A DNA stretch of 34,745 nt from Bacteroidales bacterium. Lineage in GTDB: Bacteria > Bacteroidota > Bacteroidia > Bacteroidales > UBA10428. The notes beneath the pieces are model-generated. The model worked only from the letters and a program-made list of their open reading frames with translations. It was not told where the DNA came from and ran no database searches. The stretch covers positions 1 to 34,745 of the forward strand of contig JAFGOR010000154.1 of NCBI GenBank assembly GCA_016926375.1, read 5' to 3'. Shown one piece after another: positions 17,201 to 24,312 of the stretch. How positions within the stretch are numbered: position 1 is the first letter of the stretch; each line of letters begins with the position of its first letter. Position numbers and translations under genes: made by a program.

Positions 17201-17482
17201 AGAAATGTCAATAGTTGTTTGTCCGCCAACTGTTACTTCTTCAGTTTCATATCCAATAAAGGAAAAGACCAAAACAGCCTGATCATCAGGAACAGACAGG
17301 GAATACCTGCCATTTGCATCAGTAATAATTCCGGTAGTAGTACCTTTAACCTGAACAGAAACCCCTACCATAGGGGAATTATCTGCCGAGGCAAAAACTT
17401 TACCGGAAACCGTTATCTGAGCAAAAGCAACTTGTATACCGCCTATAATAAGCAATACAAGCAAAATAATCGGTTTTCTCAT
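14285..17482 (-). CDS. SusC/RagA-family TonB-dependent transporter
   Basis: Outer-membrane importer of 1065 aa energised by TonB. Signal peptide (1-21, ending AFAQ), carboxypeptidase-regulatory-like domain (about 25-100; VSGKVFASADNSPMVGVSV), a TonB-box-like segment (EIVVTALGIKRDEKSL), plug domain (about 115-240, with the conserved VLKGATAAAIYGSRAANG stretch) and a 22-strand barrel ending in NAKF. The length is normal for the family. It is preceded by 118 bp of AT-rich leader after the kinase gene and forms a tight pair with susD. Its place behind sugar-acid catabolic genes, rather than beside the hydrolases, suggests co-regulation with that route. Confidence 0.97.
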   Translation of the reverse strand: MRKPIILLVLLIIGGIQVAFAQITVSGKVFASADNSPMVGVSVQVKGTTTGIITDANGRYSLSVPDDQAVLVFSFIGYETEEVTVGGQTTIDISLEEAVTLVSEIVVTALGIKRDEKSLGYAVTVVKTDEMSKNKTINLMESLEGSVSGLNITPPAAGAGSSTQIRLRGQSAFEGANNAPLIVINGLPIDQGANGVNGAGAMRDLGDNMNSINPDDIETMTVLKGATAAAIYGSRAANGAIIITTKSGKKNQGIGVEYSGSLTTQKALNYMDDIQYVYGQGRFGTKPVSAADAAGTGQFGWGAKMDGELVPIFDGSMQPYSPNKDNLFKYYRTGKVWSNSLAFSGGNDKGSFRASFSNTDADGIDPYNEYKKNIANLGVNYSITERLNFSVNVNYTNEKFINPPEIGAQGPGAVNFFTRLSSSIPFSALENSATNPVTGTEAQTSGFQGTILNPIYAYGDAGQRYERTNDRYLGTATLRYDITEWLYAQGRFNYDYALTHTESKVPGGIGTSQPLNVSDGTYKGTYNVGEGWGTDINADFLVGATKTFNKLSVDASFGGNTFRVKNHSFNQTVTNFVVRDFFSIANGTNQTLSYDYDESRVNSLYGLAEFGYNSVFYLNFTGRQDWFSVLNPKNNSKFYSSVSGSIVFSEFLKNYEWLTFGKLRGSWAQVGSANGVNVYEGNLSYSIDNNAFNGQTLARIANTSSPNPNLQPFTVTEKEIGLDVRFFRNKLHLDIAAFDKLTTDQILSVQLSNASGFSSSKKNLGSLKNQGIETTIEYTPFDNSKFSWTSSWNNTYLKTEVLSVGVNSDGSKIEDLLVINFNGTGNEFLGELHYTVGKAMNMLYTRTYDRNENGDIIVKSNGRLQATPKYVPVGSSIPKFTGGWNNSFRYKNLTLGIFIDYKFGGKILSSTHLNLTRQGFTKLSLEGRRDGENGIVFPGVYDADPDPNVTNWQPNTTAVTDLQTFYGDYRNLQIGDPFVFKSDFVKLRNISISYDISNELNRLKFLGFIKGLVLTASCRNVAILYKDIINLDPEAIQSSGDMRAGYENASLPTTRNFMFSINAKF

Positions 17483-17546
17483 AGTTAAATGGTTAAGTTA
17501 GTAATTAGAGTTAAAAACAATTAGGTTAAGTATATAATAGTTAAGT
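17483..17546 (-). promoter_or_regulatory. AT-rich susC leader with repeated TTAAC core
   Basis: The plus strand shows GTTAA at 17484, 17492, 17510, 17525 and 17540, which read as TTAAC on the coding strand. Two copies are extended to an identical GGTTAAGT (17491-17498 and 17524-17531) and a third is AGTTAAGT (17539-17546). They could be regulator or small-RNA contact sites, or simply AT-rich leader sequence. No clear -7 box was found. Confidence 0.25.
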
Positions 17547-17581
17547 AATTTCAGGCCTAAATCAACTCTTTCCTTGTATTA

Positions 17582-17591
17582 AAGTATACTT
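17582..17591. promoter_or_regulatory. GTATAC palindrome upstream of susC (possible GntR site)
   Basis: AAGTATACTT is a perfect 10-bp palindrome just after the kinase stop codon and about 100 bp upstream of susC. Its core GTATAC is the same as the two sites upstream of the operon at 26730-26776, but the flanking bases differ (AA..TT rather than TT..AA), so binding by the same regulator is uncertain. Confidence 0.3.
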
Positions 17592-17600
17592 GTCAACTTT

Positions 17601-18659
17601 TCACCTCACTACCCTGGCACTTCCCCCTTTCATAACTTTCTCTGCTTCGGCTCTTGTTGCCCAATTCCAGTCGCCCATAAATCCATGGCAAAGTGCAGAA
17701 TAGGCGGCAGAAAATTCGATTGTCTCCTGGGGATCCTTTCCTTCGAGCATACTGCATATAAGTGCAGAGGCAAAGCTGTCTCCGCCTCCTGTTCTGTCAA
17801 GAATCTCAAGATTCTCATATTTTCTTGAGGTATAAAAATTATCCTTGTACAGCATCACAGTTTGCCAGTCATTCAGAAGAGCTGTTTTCACATGTCTTAA
17901 AGTTGTTCCTACCATCTGCACATTGGGGTATAGCTTAACAACTTGTTTGGCTACTGTTTTATAATTTTCAGGATCAAGGTCAGCATAAGATTCTGTTCCG
18001 CCTTCTGCTTTGATCCCCAGCATTTTTTCAAAGTCTTCCTCATTGCCAATAATAACATCCACATAGGGCATGACTTGCTTCATCACTTCTTTGGCTTTTT
18101 CAGAGCTCCATAAAGTCGATCTGAAATTCAGGTCGAAACTGGTGGTGACACCTAGCTTCTTGGCGATTTTCAGGGAAGCAATGGCTTCATTTGCTGCATG
18201 ATCAGAAATTGCAGTGGTGATTCCAGTGGTATGGAACCACTTAGTCTGCTGCAGGACATCTTCCCATTTTATATCGCCTGGATTGATAAGACTAATAGCC
18301 GAGTGAGCCCTGTCGTACATCTGTTTGCTTGCCCTGGGTCCGATGCCTACTTCAAGGTAACATAATCCATTTCTAACCGTACCTTTTCCATCGAATGGGA
18401 CGAGAATTACGCCGGACATGTCAACTCCGTGTTCCCTGCCCTTGTTAATGATGTACTGTCCTGACCAGATATCTACAAGTTTTGATAACCACGCCGTTTT
18501 ATGTCCAAGCTTAGAAACATTTACAGAAACATTTAATTCTGCTGCGGCAATTGCAACCAAAAGATGTGATGATTGTTCAAGTCTGCCATGATCAGGTGCA
18601 GTGAACCTGATCATTGCTTCTCCAAATCCGATCAGATCGTATTTTTTCTCCGTATTCAT
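17601..18659 (-). CDS. PfkB-family carbohydrate kinase (2-keto-3-deoxygluconate kinase-like)
   Basis: Cytoplasmic ribokinase-fold kinase of 352 aa phosphorylating a sugar or 2-keto-3-deoxy acid with ATP. The C-terminal PfkB signature DRTGGGDSFASALI is intact with catalytic base D294. The GGGDSF form and the opening LIGFGEAMIRF resemble KDG kinases. The N-terminal glycine pair that normally precedes the substrate-contacting Asn reads A38-A39 (AAAELN instead of GGAELN), hinting at altered substrate fit. It lies 25 bp after the dehydrogenase gene in the same transcript and 118 bp before susC. No KDPG aldolase is nearby, only an unphosphorylated-substrate-type DapA protein, so the kinase may act on another intermediate. 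Confidence 0.82.
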   Translation of the reverse strand: MNTEKKYDLIGFGEAMIRFTAPDHGRLEQSSHLLVAIAAAELNVSVNVSKLGHKTAWLSKLVDIWSGQYIINKGREHGVDMSGVILVPFDGKGTVRNGLCYLEVGIGPRASKQMYDRAHSAISLINPGDIKWEDVLQQTKWFHTTGITTAISDHAANEAIASLKIAKKLGVTTSFDLNFRSTLWSSEKAKEVMKQVMPYVDVIIGNEEDFEKMLGIKAEGGTESYADLDPENYKTVAKQVVKLYPNVQMVGTTLRHVKTALLNDWQTVMLYKDNFYTSRKYENLEILDRTGGGDSFASALICSMLEGKDPQETIEFSAAYSALCHGFMGDWNWATRAEAEKVMKGGSARVVR

Positions 18660-18684
18660 TTTCTGTTCAATTAATTATTATCGC

Positions 18685-19650
18685 TTAAAGATTCAGTCCT
18701 TTTCTGTTGAATATTGATTTAGGCATCCTTCCTTCAAGGAAATCAACAATACCTGTGGCCGCTTCGCATGCAACTCTTACTGTACATTCATTTGTTAGCG
18801 CAGCGCTGTGCGGACTTATTATTGTCTTTGGACTATTAAGAAATTCTTCGTTCTCAATCGGAGGCTCGTTTGCCAAAACATCAAAAGCGGCCCCGGCAAG
18901 TCGGTTTTCATTGAGCATTTTTACGACATAAGCTTCATCAATGATATTTCCTCTGGCCGTATTGATCAGGTAGGCCGATGGTTTCATCAGCGAAAGGAGT
19001 TTTTCACCAACATGATTACTGGTTTCCTTGTTATGGGGCACGTGAATTGAAACGACGTCTGCCTGTTTGTAAATGTCTTCTTCATTGCTGTACCTCAATA
19101 TTCCGGAAGGAACTACATCATCATTAATATATGGGTCATAAATGATAACTTTCATATTGAAAGCAGCCATGCATTTTTTTGCAACCTGTTTTCCGATTCG
19201 GCCAAATCCAATGACGCCCAATGTTTTGCCATCAAGATCTATCGGGAGATAATACCTCCTTGCAGTCTTGAATTTTCCCTGCCGGGTCTCAGAATCCAGG
19301 AAAAGTAAATGTTTGGTAACCGCACCAATGAAAGCAACCGTATGTTCAGCCACTGTTACCGTATTGGCATCGGGAGTGTGCAAAACCATAATTCCTCTTT
19401 TTGTTGCTGCTTCAATGTCAACATTATCAACTCCTGTACCGGTACGGCTGATCACTTTCAAGCCAGGGGCCATGTCCATGAGCTCCGGTGTAAATTTTAT
19501 TGTAGTATCAAGCATCACAGCAGTTACATCTTTGACCAGTTTCTTAAATTCCTCATGATCACCTGATGGCATATACACAACTTCACCAGCCTTCTTTAAT
19601 ATATCCAAGGCATCAGAACTTACTTTTTCATTTACAAGTACTTTTTTCAT
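18685..19650 (-). CDS. D-isomer-specific 2-hydroxyacid dehydrogenase (PGDH-like)
   Basis: NAD(P)-dependent oxidoreductase of 321 aa interconverting a 2-hydroxy acid and a 2-keto acid. The Rossmann motif is VIGFGRIG (G148/G150/G153) and the catalytic residues R233 (NTARG), E262 (NEPP) and H281 (SPHSA) are all present. It is close in length to the short 3-phosphoglycerate dehydrogenase or glyoxylate/hydroxypyruvate reductase forms, with no ACT domain. Its ATG overlaps the aldolase stop by 4 bp (ATGA), so the two are probably translationally coupled and act on connected metabolites. A biosynthetic serA role is less likely given the operon. Substrate not identified. Confidence 0.87.
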   Translation of the reverse strand: MKKVLVNEKVSSDALDILKKAGEVVYMPSGDHEEFKKLVKDVTAVMLDTTIKFTPELMDMAPGLKVISRTGTGVDNVDIEAATKRGIMVLHTPDANTVTVAEHTVAFIGAVTKHLLFLDSETRQGKFKTARRYYLPIDLDGKTLGVIGFGRIGKQVAKKCMAAFNMKVIIYDPYINDDVVPSGILRYSNEEDIYKQADVVSIHVPHNKETSNHVGEKLLSLMKPSAYLINTARGNIIDEAYVVKMLNENRLAGAAFDVLANEPPIENEEFLNSPKTIISPHSAALTNECTVRVACEAATGIVDFLEGRMPKSIFNRKGLNL

Positions 19651-20543
19651 ATTAAATTTTCTTTTTTAAGGTAATCTGCTATTTTCTTTTTCACATCATC
19701 AGCTAAAGGGAGCAATGGTAACCTTGGATTTCCACCGAATAGGCCGGCCAGATCCATTGCATATTTTACAGCGGCAACACCTCCGGTACCTGACACAGTT
19801 TTGTTGAGCTGAATGACTCTTTCATTCAGCCTGAATGCTTCCTCGTACTGCTTGCTTACAGTAAGATCATATAATTGACAGGTTATTTCAGGAAAAACAT
19901 TGGCCAGGGAGATAACTCCGCCAGGTGCGCCCATAATGAGCCCATTTACAAAGAAGTTTGCAGAGCCCGGCATCACATTGAAACTATCTCTAACCGCAAG
20001 TAAAAAGCTTTCTATGTTTCCGGTTGACGAATCTTTTACTCCAATTATATTGGGGTGTTTTGCTACTTCTTTAACCAGATTAACGGATAAAGCTGTTCCG
20101 CCACAAAATTGCGGCGCATTGTAAACAAGACATGGAGTTGTAAGACTGCTGGCTACATCAGTAAAATACTTCACAAGTACCGGGTCAGTCATTTCCTTTT
20201 TAAAATAGGACGGCGGAAGAAGTGTGATGAAATCAGCACCCAGATCCTGTGCAATCTTTGCGAATTCAATTGTCTCTTTGGTAGATTCAAAAATACAACC
20301 GGCCATCACAACCTGGTCCGTACCTTTGTTTTTAATAATCGTATCCAGCACTTTCTCTTTTTCATTGTTGGAAAGGCTTTTATTTTCACCGTTGGAGCCA
20401 AGAGCTAAGTAGCCTTTAAGCATGGACTTTCCATAGAATTTCATATTGTCTTTGAGTTTATCGTATGCCACCTCTCCATTTTCATCAAATGGGGTAGTAA
20501 TAGGGGCGAAAACTCCCATTAGCTTTTTATCCATCATAAACAT
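19647..20543 (-). CDS. DapA-family Schiff-base aldolase (2-keto-3-deoxy acid or 4-hydroxy-2-oxoglutarate aldolase candidate)
   Basis: TIM-barrel class I lyase of 298 aa. The Schiff-base lysine is K170 in GVKDSS and the proton-relay tyrosine is Y141 in YNAP. The usual GTTGE loop reads GSNGENKSL (49-57), which resembles the 4-hydroxy-2-oxoglutarate and fungal 2-keto-3-deoxy acid aldolase branch (GSNGE) more than true dihydrodipicolinate synthase. Together with the dehydratase and kinase genes this points to cleavage of a 2-keto-3-deoxy sugar acid to pyruvate plus an aldehyde. Alternative in-frame ATGs lie at 20537 and 20534. It overlaps the next gene by 4 bp and follows a 160-bp gap. Family firm; reaction inferred. 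Confidence 0.85.
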   Translation of the reverse strand: MFMMDKKLMGVFAPITTPFDENGEVAYDKLKDNMKFYGKSMLKGYLALGSNGENKSLSNNEKEKVLDTIIKNKGTDQVVMAGCIFESTKETIEFAKIAQDLGADFITLLPPSYFKKEMTDPVLVKYFTDVASSLTTPCLVYNAPQFCGGTALSVNLVKEVAKHPNIIGVKDSSTGNIESFLLAVRDSFNVMPGSANFFVNGLIMGAPGGVISLANVFPEITCQLYDLTVSKQYEEAFRLNERVIQLNKTVSGTGGVAAVKYAMDLAGLFGGNPRLPLLPLADDVKKKIADYLKKENLI

Positions 20544-20703
20544 AATGTGTTTTTAATTATTATTTTTTCAAGTTATTTCTGTGCCAATGTAATAGGTCGA
20601 AGACTGTTATGTGACTGATTAAAAACTGATACGGGAACTTCCCCGCGAACCTTTTATTCTCCAAAAGAATAATAAGGAACGCAACAGGATACCCTGGTAG
20701 CTA

Positions 20704-21822
20704 TTATTTACCTCCAGTACTCTGCCCCGGTAAAATAAGAGGTTCTTTCCATTCAAGCTGGCTGCTGATATTAGAACTCAATTTATAGGCAATGACACTC
20801 TTATCGGGATCTTTGCCACCAATAATCTCAATTTTATTTCTATCTAAGTTACCCATACCTGCAGAAGCACAGTAATTTAGGTACCCGACATTTTCAAGCG
20901 TAATACCCATCAGTCTTGCGCACATACTATCAACTGCCACTGCATCGAAACCGGCCAGTGCAATTCTATGATCAACCGGCGTACCGTTAATCGGGCCGTC
21001 ACCTTCCATGCCCTCAACGCCGTCAATAATTGTAAAATCGGGTCGAACTCGCTGGGCCATCAGAAACAGATTATAATGTAACCACCTTGGACCGCCAGAA
21101 TGCATTTTCCACTTGTGGCCTTTTGGCTGTCCACCGTCTATTGCTGCAGGAGCGTTAAGCGGCGCGGCCATAGCAATATTCTTAATACCCCCGGTCATAA
21201 CAACTGAATTATGAGTCTTAAGCCTCGATAATGATATAATATAATTATCGGGGTTTGTCAACATATCAAAGATCTCAATCTGTTCAAGGTGCAGATTCTT
21301 GTCGATTATGTAAAAAGGTTTGCCTGTTTTTTGTGTGTTCAGATCAATAAATTTGATATTGAAATCTTTTGCCAGATCAGCATAGCCATAATTATTAAAT
21401 CCTTCAGAAGAATTAAAAACTGCACTCGATTCCGCAATGACAATCTGACCCCTGTAAAATGACTTTACATATTCAAGTAGCGCCCGCAATGCATCTTTAT
21501 GTGTTGCACAGAGTTCTTTATTTGTAACAACCATATTGGGCTTAATTACAAGTTGTTTCTTTTTCAAACCTGCTTTGATTTCTGCCTCGAAAGGTTTGAT
21601 CACTTCGAACAACATTTGCATTCGATCAGTTCCGGCAGTAAAAGCTACCGGACTCTTTCCTGCTTCAGCAAATGGCTTTGCTACAGCTTTCAGTTCAGCA
21701 GGTTCCGCTGCCAGAATATCACTAAAACCTGCTGACAACATGGCCGCTGAACCAATACCCATCATTTTCAAGGCATTACGGCGACCAATATGTAATTGCT
21801 TTTCCCGTCGATTCATATGCAA
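20704..21822 (-). CDS. DUF362 domain protein with twin-arginine signal
   Basis: Uncharacterised 372-aa protein. The N-terminus has GRRNALKMMG (R14-R15) and a hydrophobic stretch ending near ILAAEP, a convincing Tat signal, so it is probably folded, possibly with a cofactor, before export. DUF362 features are visible: NMVVTNKELCATH, a LSRLKTH motif, GGIKNIAM, IIDGVEGMEGDGP, and GFDAVAVDSMCARLMG. It shares this architecture with the T9SS-tagged protein at 4213-6234 but lacks membrane helices and the sorting tail. It lies between an exported RraA-like protein (69 bp upstream) and the aldolase (160 bp downstream, with small hairpins but no clear terminator). Biochemical role unknown. Confidence 0.8.
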   Translation of the reverse strand: MHMNRREKQLHIGRRNALKMMGIGSAAMLSAGFSDILAAEPAELKAVAKPFAEAGKSPVAFTAGTDRMQMLFEVIKPFEAEIKAGLKKKQLVIKPNMVVTNKELCATHKDALRALLEYVKSFYRGQIVIAESSAVFNSSEGFNNYGYADLAKDFNIKFIDLNTQKTGKPFYIIDKNLHLEQIEIFDMLTNPDNYIISLSRLKTHNSVVMTGGIKNIAMAAPLNAPAAIDGGQPKGHKWKMHSGGPRWLHYNLFLMAQRVRPDFTIIDGVEGMEGDGPINGTPVDHRIALAGFDAVAVDSMCARLMGITLENVGYLNYCASAGMGNLDRNKIEIIGGKDPDKSVIAYKLSSNISSQLEWKEPLILPGQSTGGK

Positions 21823-21891
21823 ATGATATTAATCCGATATAGAAATTACAAAGTCATTTTATCAACCTTCTTGCTGCAAAATAGGCTGCTT

Positions 21892-22935
21892 TTAGTTTCT
21901 AGGAGCTGCCATTGCCTGTCGTTCCTTTACATATGCCCTGATAAACTCGGGTGATGGGGCGGTTTTAGGATCATCGAAAAATTTTCCCATTGTTTCGGCA
22001 TTGTCGAGCAGCCACTGATTGAATTCCTCGTTCATTTCTTTAGTAAAACCACCATCAGCTTGTTGTGCTGTAAATCTGCCCTGTCTTACTCCTTCATGGG
22101 CGAATACATCCTGCATACGCGTTTTTTCAGATATCTCAACAACCTGCTGCGCCAATTGAGGTGGAACAAATACCACTCCTTCACGAGTGCCAAGTACAAT
22201 ATCTCCGGGCATTACAGTGACATAACCAACCTGTATGGGACAATTAATACCGATTACAAGGTTAGAGCTATTTGCCTGTGGTCTGAAATCCCTTACCATT
22301 ACATTCCATTGCGGATCTACCTCAAGATTCCCATACAGATCCCGTAGCGTTCCCCTGATAACGGCACCATTGCCGGTTTTTGTCCATATAGTAGTGCCCA
22401 GGTTATCGCCAACATGAGAGGCATCAAGTATGCCTTCACAAACATTGGCTACATAAACATCCCCTTTTTGCAATTGGTCCACTCCCCAAGTATATTGTCC
22501 CCTGCTTCTTCCGTCTTTAGCTCCCTGTGCCTGAATAAGTCCGTTCAGATCTGGCCGGTAAGGTAAAAAATGGATTGTGGAGGCCCTGCCACAGATAACG
22601 ACTTCCTCCCGGATCATTTTAAACCCTCCGTAATACTGATTTGAATAGGTAGGTCTTCTGAATTCACCAAAACTTACAGGGCCTTGTCCTTCTGTATCCC
22701 TGAGTTCATTGAGAATTTGCCAGGCTTCAGTAACTGATACGTAACGCATGCGATTAATCAGATCGTCTGAGACTTTCGGTCTTCCATCCGAAAACCTTTC
22801 ACCCTTCCAGATAGATGTGTAGTATAACATCTCATCCTTAGTTAGAGAAGTTGGTTGCGCTGTAGCAGAAGAAATAAAAGCTATTCCTGCAATTAAAGCA
22901 AGGCAAAGTGAGTTAGACATTCTTGTGATTTTCAT
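21892..22935 (-). CDS. Exported RraA-like protein (aldolase/decarboxylase fold)
   Basis: 347 aa with a Sec signal peptide (1-27, ending SATAQ). The central part is RraA-like: GDNLGTTIWTKTGNG, then AVIRGTLRDLYG containing the GxxRD motif, then GDIVLGTREGVVFVPP. Bacterial RraA proteins are usually about 160-230 aa and cytoplasmic; the family includes 4-hydroxy-4-methyl-2-oxoglutarate aldolase/oxaloacetate decarboxylase enzymes. Here about 70 extra residues precede the domain and about 60 follow it, and the protein is exported. The start is fixed by a strong GGAGG Shine-Dalgarno (22943-22947) 7 nt before the ATG, unusual for this phylum. It probably acts on a 2-oxo acid in the periplasm, beside a putative organic-acid transporter gene. 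Confidence 0.75.
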   Translation of the reverse strand: MKITRMSNSLCLALIAGIAFISSATAQPTSLTKDEMLYYTSIWKGERFSDGRPKVSDDLINRMRYVSVTEAWQILNELRDTEGQGPVSFGEFRRPTYSNQYYGGFKMIREEVVICGRASTIHFLPYRPDLNGLIQAQGAKDGRSRGQYTWGVDQLQKGDVYVANVCEGILDASHVGDNLGTTIWTKTGNGAVIRGTLRDLYGNLEVDPQWNVMVRDFRPQANSSNLVIGINCPIQVGYVTVMPGDIVLGTREGVVFVPPQLAQQVVEISEKTRMQDVFAHEGVRQGRFTAQQADGGFTKEMNEEFNQWLLDNAETMGKFFDDPKTAPSPEFIRAYVKERQAMAAPRN

Positions 22936-22997
22936 GATTAATCCTCCGTATGCTTATTTGTTATTATTCATTTTAATGACTATTCCAATAATAAAAG

Positions 22998-24299
22998 TTA
23001 AGAATTTCTTCTCAATTCTGGTGCTTTGATCTTTGGTTCACGCTGACTCCAGAAACTGGCCAGTGATGATGCTGCTATATTCATCCAGGTGCCGAAAATC
23101 AGCGGAGCAAGAGCGGCGGCTGCACTTTTTAGCACATCGTATGCAAGTCCTACGGCAAGTCCTGAATTTTTAAGACCCACCTCAATGGTCAGTGCTCTTA
23201 CATCTTCATCACTTAGGCGCAGTGCTTTTGACGTTCCATATCCTAAAGCAAATCCGATAATATTGTGCGCTATGACAGCAAGAAACAGAGTGGGGCCAAT
23301 AGTGAGTAGTGCGCCCTTGTTATGTGCCGCCACAATAACAATATACATCATAATGGCAACCAGAGATAATTTGGGCAGCACAATATCCATCCAATCCCGG
23401 GGTCCATTAGTGCGTCGCATGATTAGCATGGTGACTGAAACGATGGCTACCGCCCAGACAACCAAAATAAGACCGGTCTGTAAAGATTTAACAACTTCGG
23501 GGAAAGGAATGAAAATGAGAACTAACCCTGTCACAAATGTGCTTATGGCAAGCAAAATGATATTAATATCCTTCTTAACCCATTCCAGTTTTCCATAGAG
23601 TATTTTATTTGCTACGATCCCTGCGAATATTGGAATAAGGATCATATTTGCAATACTTATCATCATGCCAACAGCATCAACTTCGACAAGCTCGCCTGCA
23701 AAAATCATCATAATAAAAGGAGTTACCACAGGTGACAGCAGTGTCGCAAACGTGGTTACCGTTACGGAAAGGGCAAGATTTCCTTTAGCAAGGTAGGTCA
23801 TCACATTTGATGCCACACCACCGGGACAAGCTCCCACAAGAATGATACCCGCTGCTACTTCGGGCGGAAAATTCCAGATTTTAATAATTATAAGCGCTGC
23901 AAGGGGCATGAGAACATATACCATTACAGTACCGGCTATGACTACAACTGGTTTCTTAAATTCCTTGACAAAATCTTTGAGGTTCAGCTTGGTGCCCATG
24001 CCAAACATGATTACCTGAATTGATGGTACAATCAGTATATTGGTGTTAAAACCCCAGTCGGTGAATATTTGCGGTAAGTATAATGTTAATGAAACAAATG
24101 CAAAAATCTGGAGTGTAAAAGAAAGGCCTTTAAATTTCTCCGATTTCTGTGCACTGAAAGTGATGGCATAAAACATGGCGAAAAGTACCACTCCTGAAAT
24201 TGGCAGGTTTCCGTTTCCGGTGACAAGTAACATAATTTCAGCAATGGCGAGCAATGCTGCTATGGAAAGATAGAGTTTTATTTCGCTGGAATTATTCAT
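22998..24299 (-). CDS. BASS-family (bile acid:sodium symporter-like) organic acid transporter
   Basis: Inner-membrane secondary transporter of 433 aa with about 10 or more hydrophobic segments. The two BASS crossover regions are seen: GACPGGVASNVMTYLAKGN with LSVTVTT following, and TIEVGLKNSGLAVGLAYD. These correspond to the sodium- and substrate-binding helices. BASS proteins carry organic anions, including 2-keto acids (PanS for ketopantoate, plant BASS2 for pyruvate). The protein is longer than the usual 310-330 aa because of an extra hydrophobic N-terminal region and a longer middle loop. It lies 13 bp after the transketolase subunit and 62 bp before the RraA-like gene, which makes sugar-acid or keto-acid uptake plausible. 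Substrate unproven. Confidence 0.85.
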   Translation of the reverse strand: MNNSSEIKLYLSIAALLAIAEIMLLVTGNGNLPISGVVLFAMFYAITFSAQKSEKFKGLSFTLQIFAFVSLTLYLPQIFTDWGFNTNILIVPSIQVIMFGMGTKLNLKDFVKEFKKPVVVIAGTVMVYVLMPLAALIIIKIWNFPPEVAAGIILVGACPGGVASNVMTYLAKGNLALSVTVTTFATLLSPVVTPFIMMIFAGELVEVDAVGMMISIANMILIPIFAGIVANKILYGKLEWVKKDINIILLAISTFVTGLVLIFIPFPEVVKSLQTGLILVVWAVAIVSVTMLIMRRTNGPRDWMDIVLPKLSLVAIMMYIVIVAAHNKGALLTIGPTLFLAVIAHNIIGFALGYGTSKALRLSDEDVRALTIEVGLKNSGLAVGLAYDVLKSAAAALAPLIFGTWMNIAASSLASFWSQREPKIKAPELRRNS

Positions 24300-24312
24300 A
24301 GTTGATAGTGTA

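Noticed and set aside
18685-19650. Serine-biosynthesis serA
   Set aside because: The sequence is PGDH-like, but translational coupling to an aldolase in a sugar-acid operon makes a catabolic dehydrogenase more likely; no serC or serB neighbours.
20620-20672. Small hairpins between the DUF362 and aldolase genes as a terminator
   Set aside because: The stems are short (7 bp or less) and no U-tract follows on the coding strand.
23089-23598. Plus-strand open frame of 169 codons within the BASS gene
   Set aside because: It is antisense to a clear membrane transporter; the Ser/Thr/Arg-rich composition is what the complement of hydrophobic codons gives.
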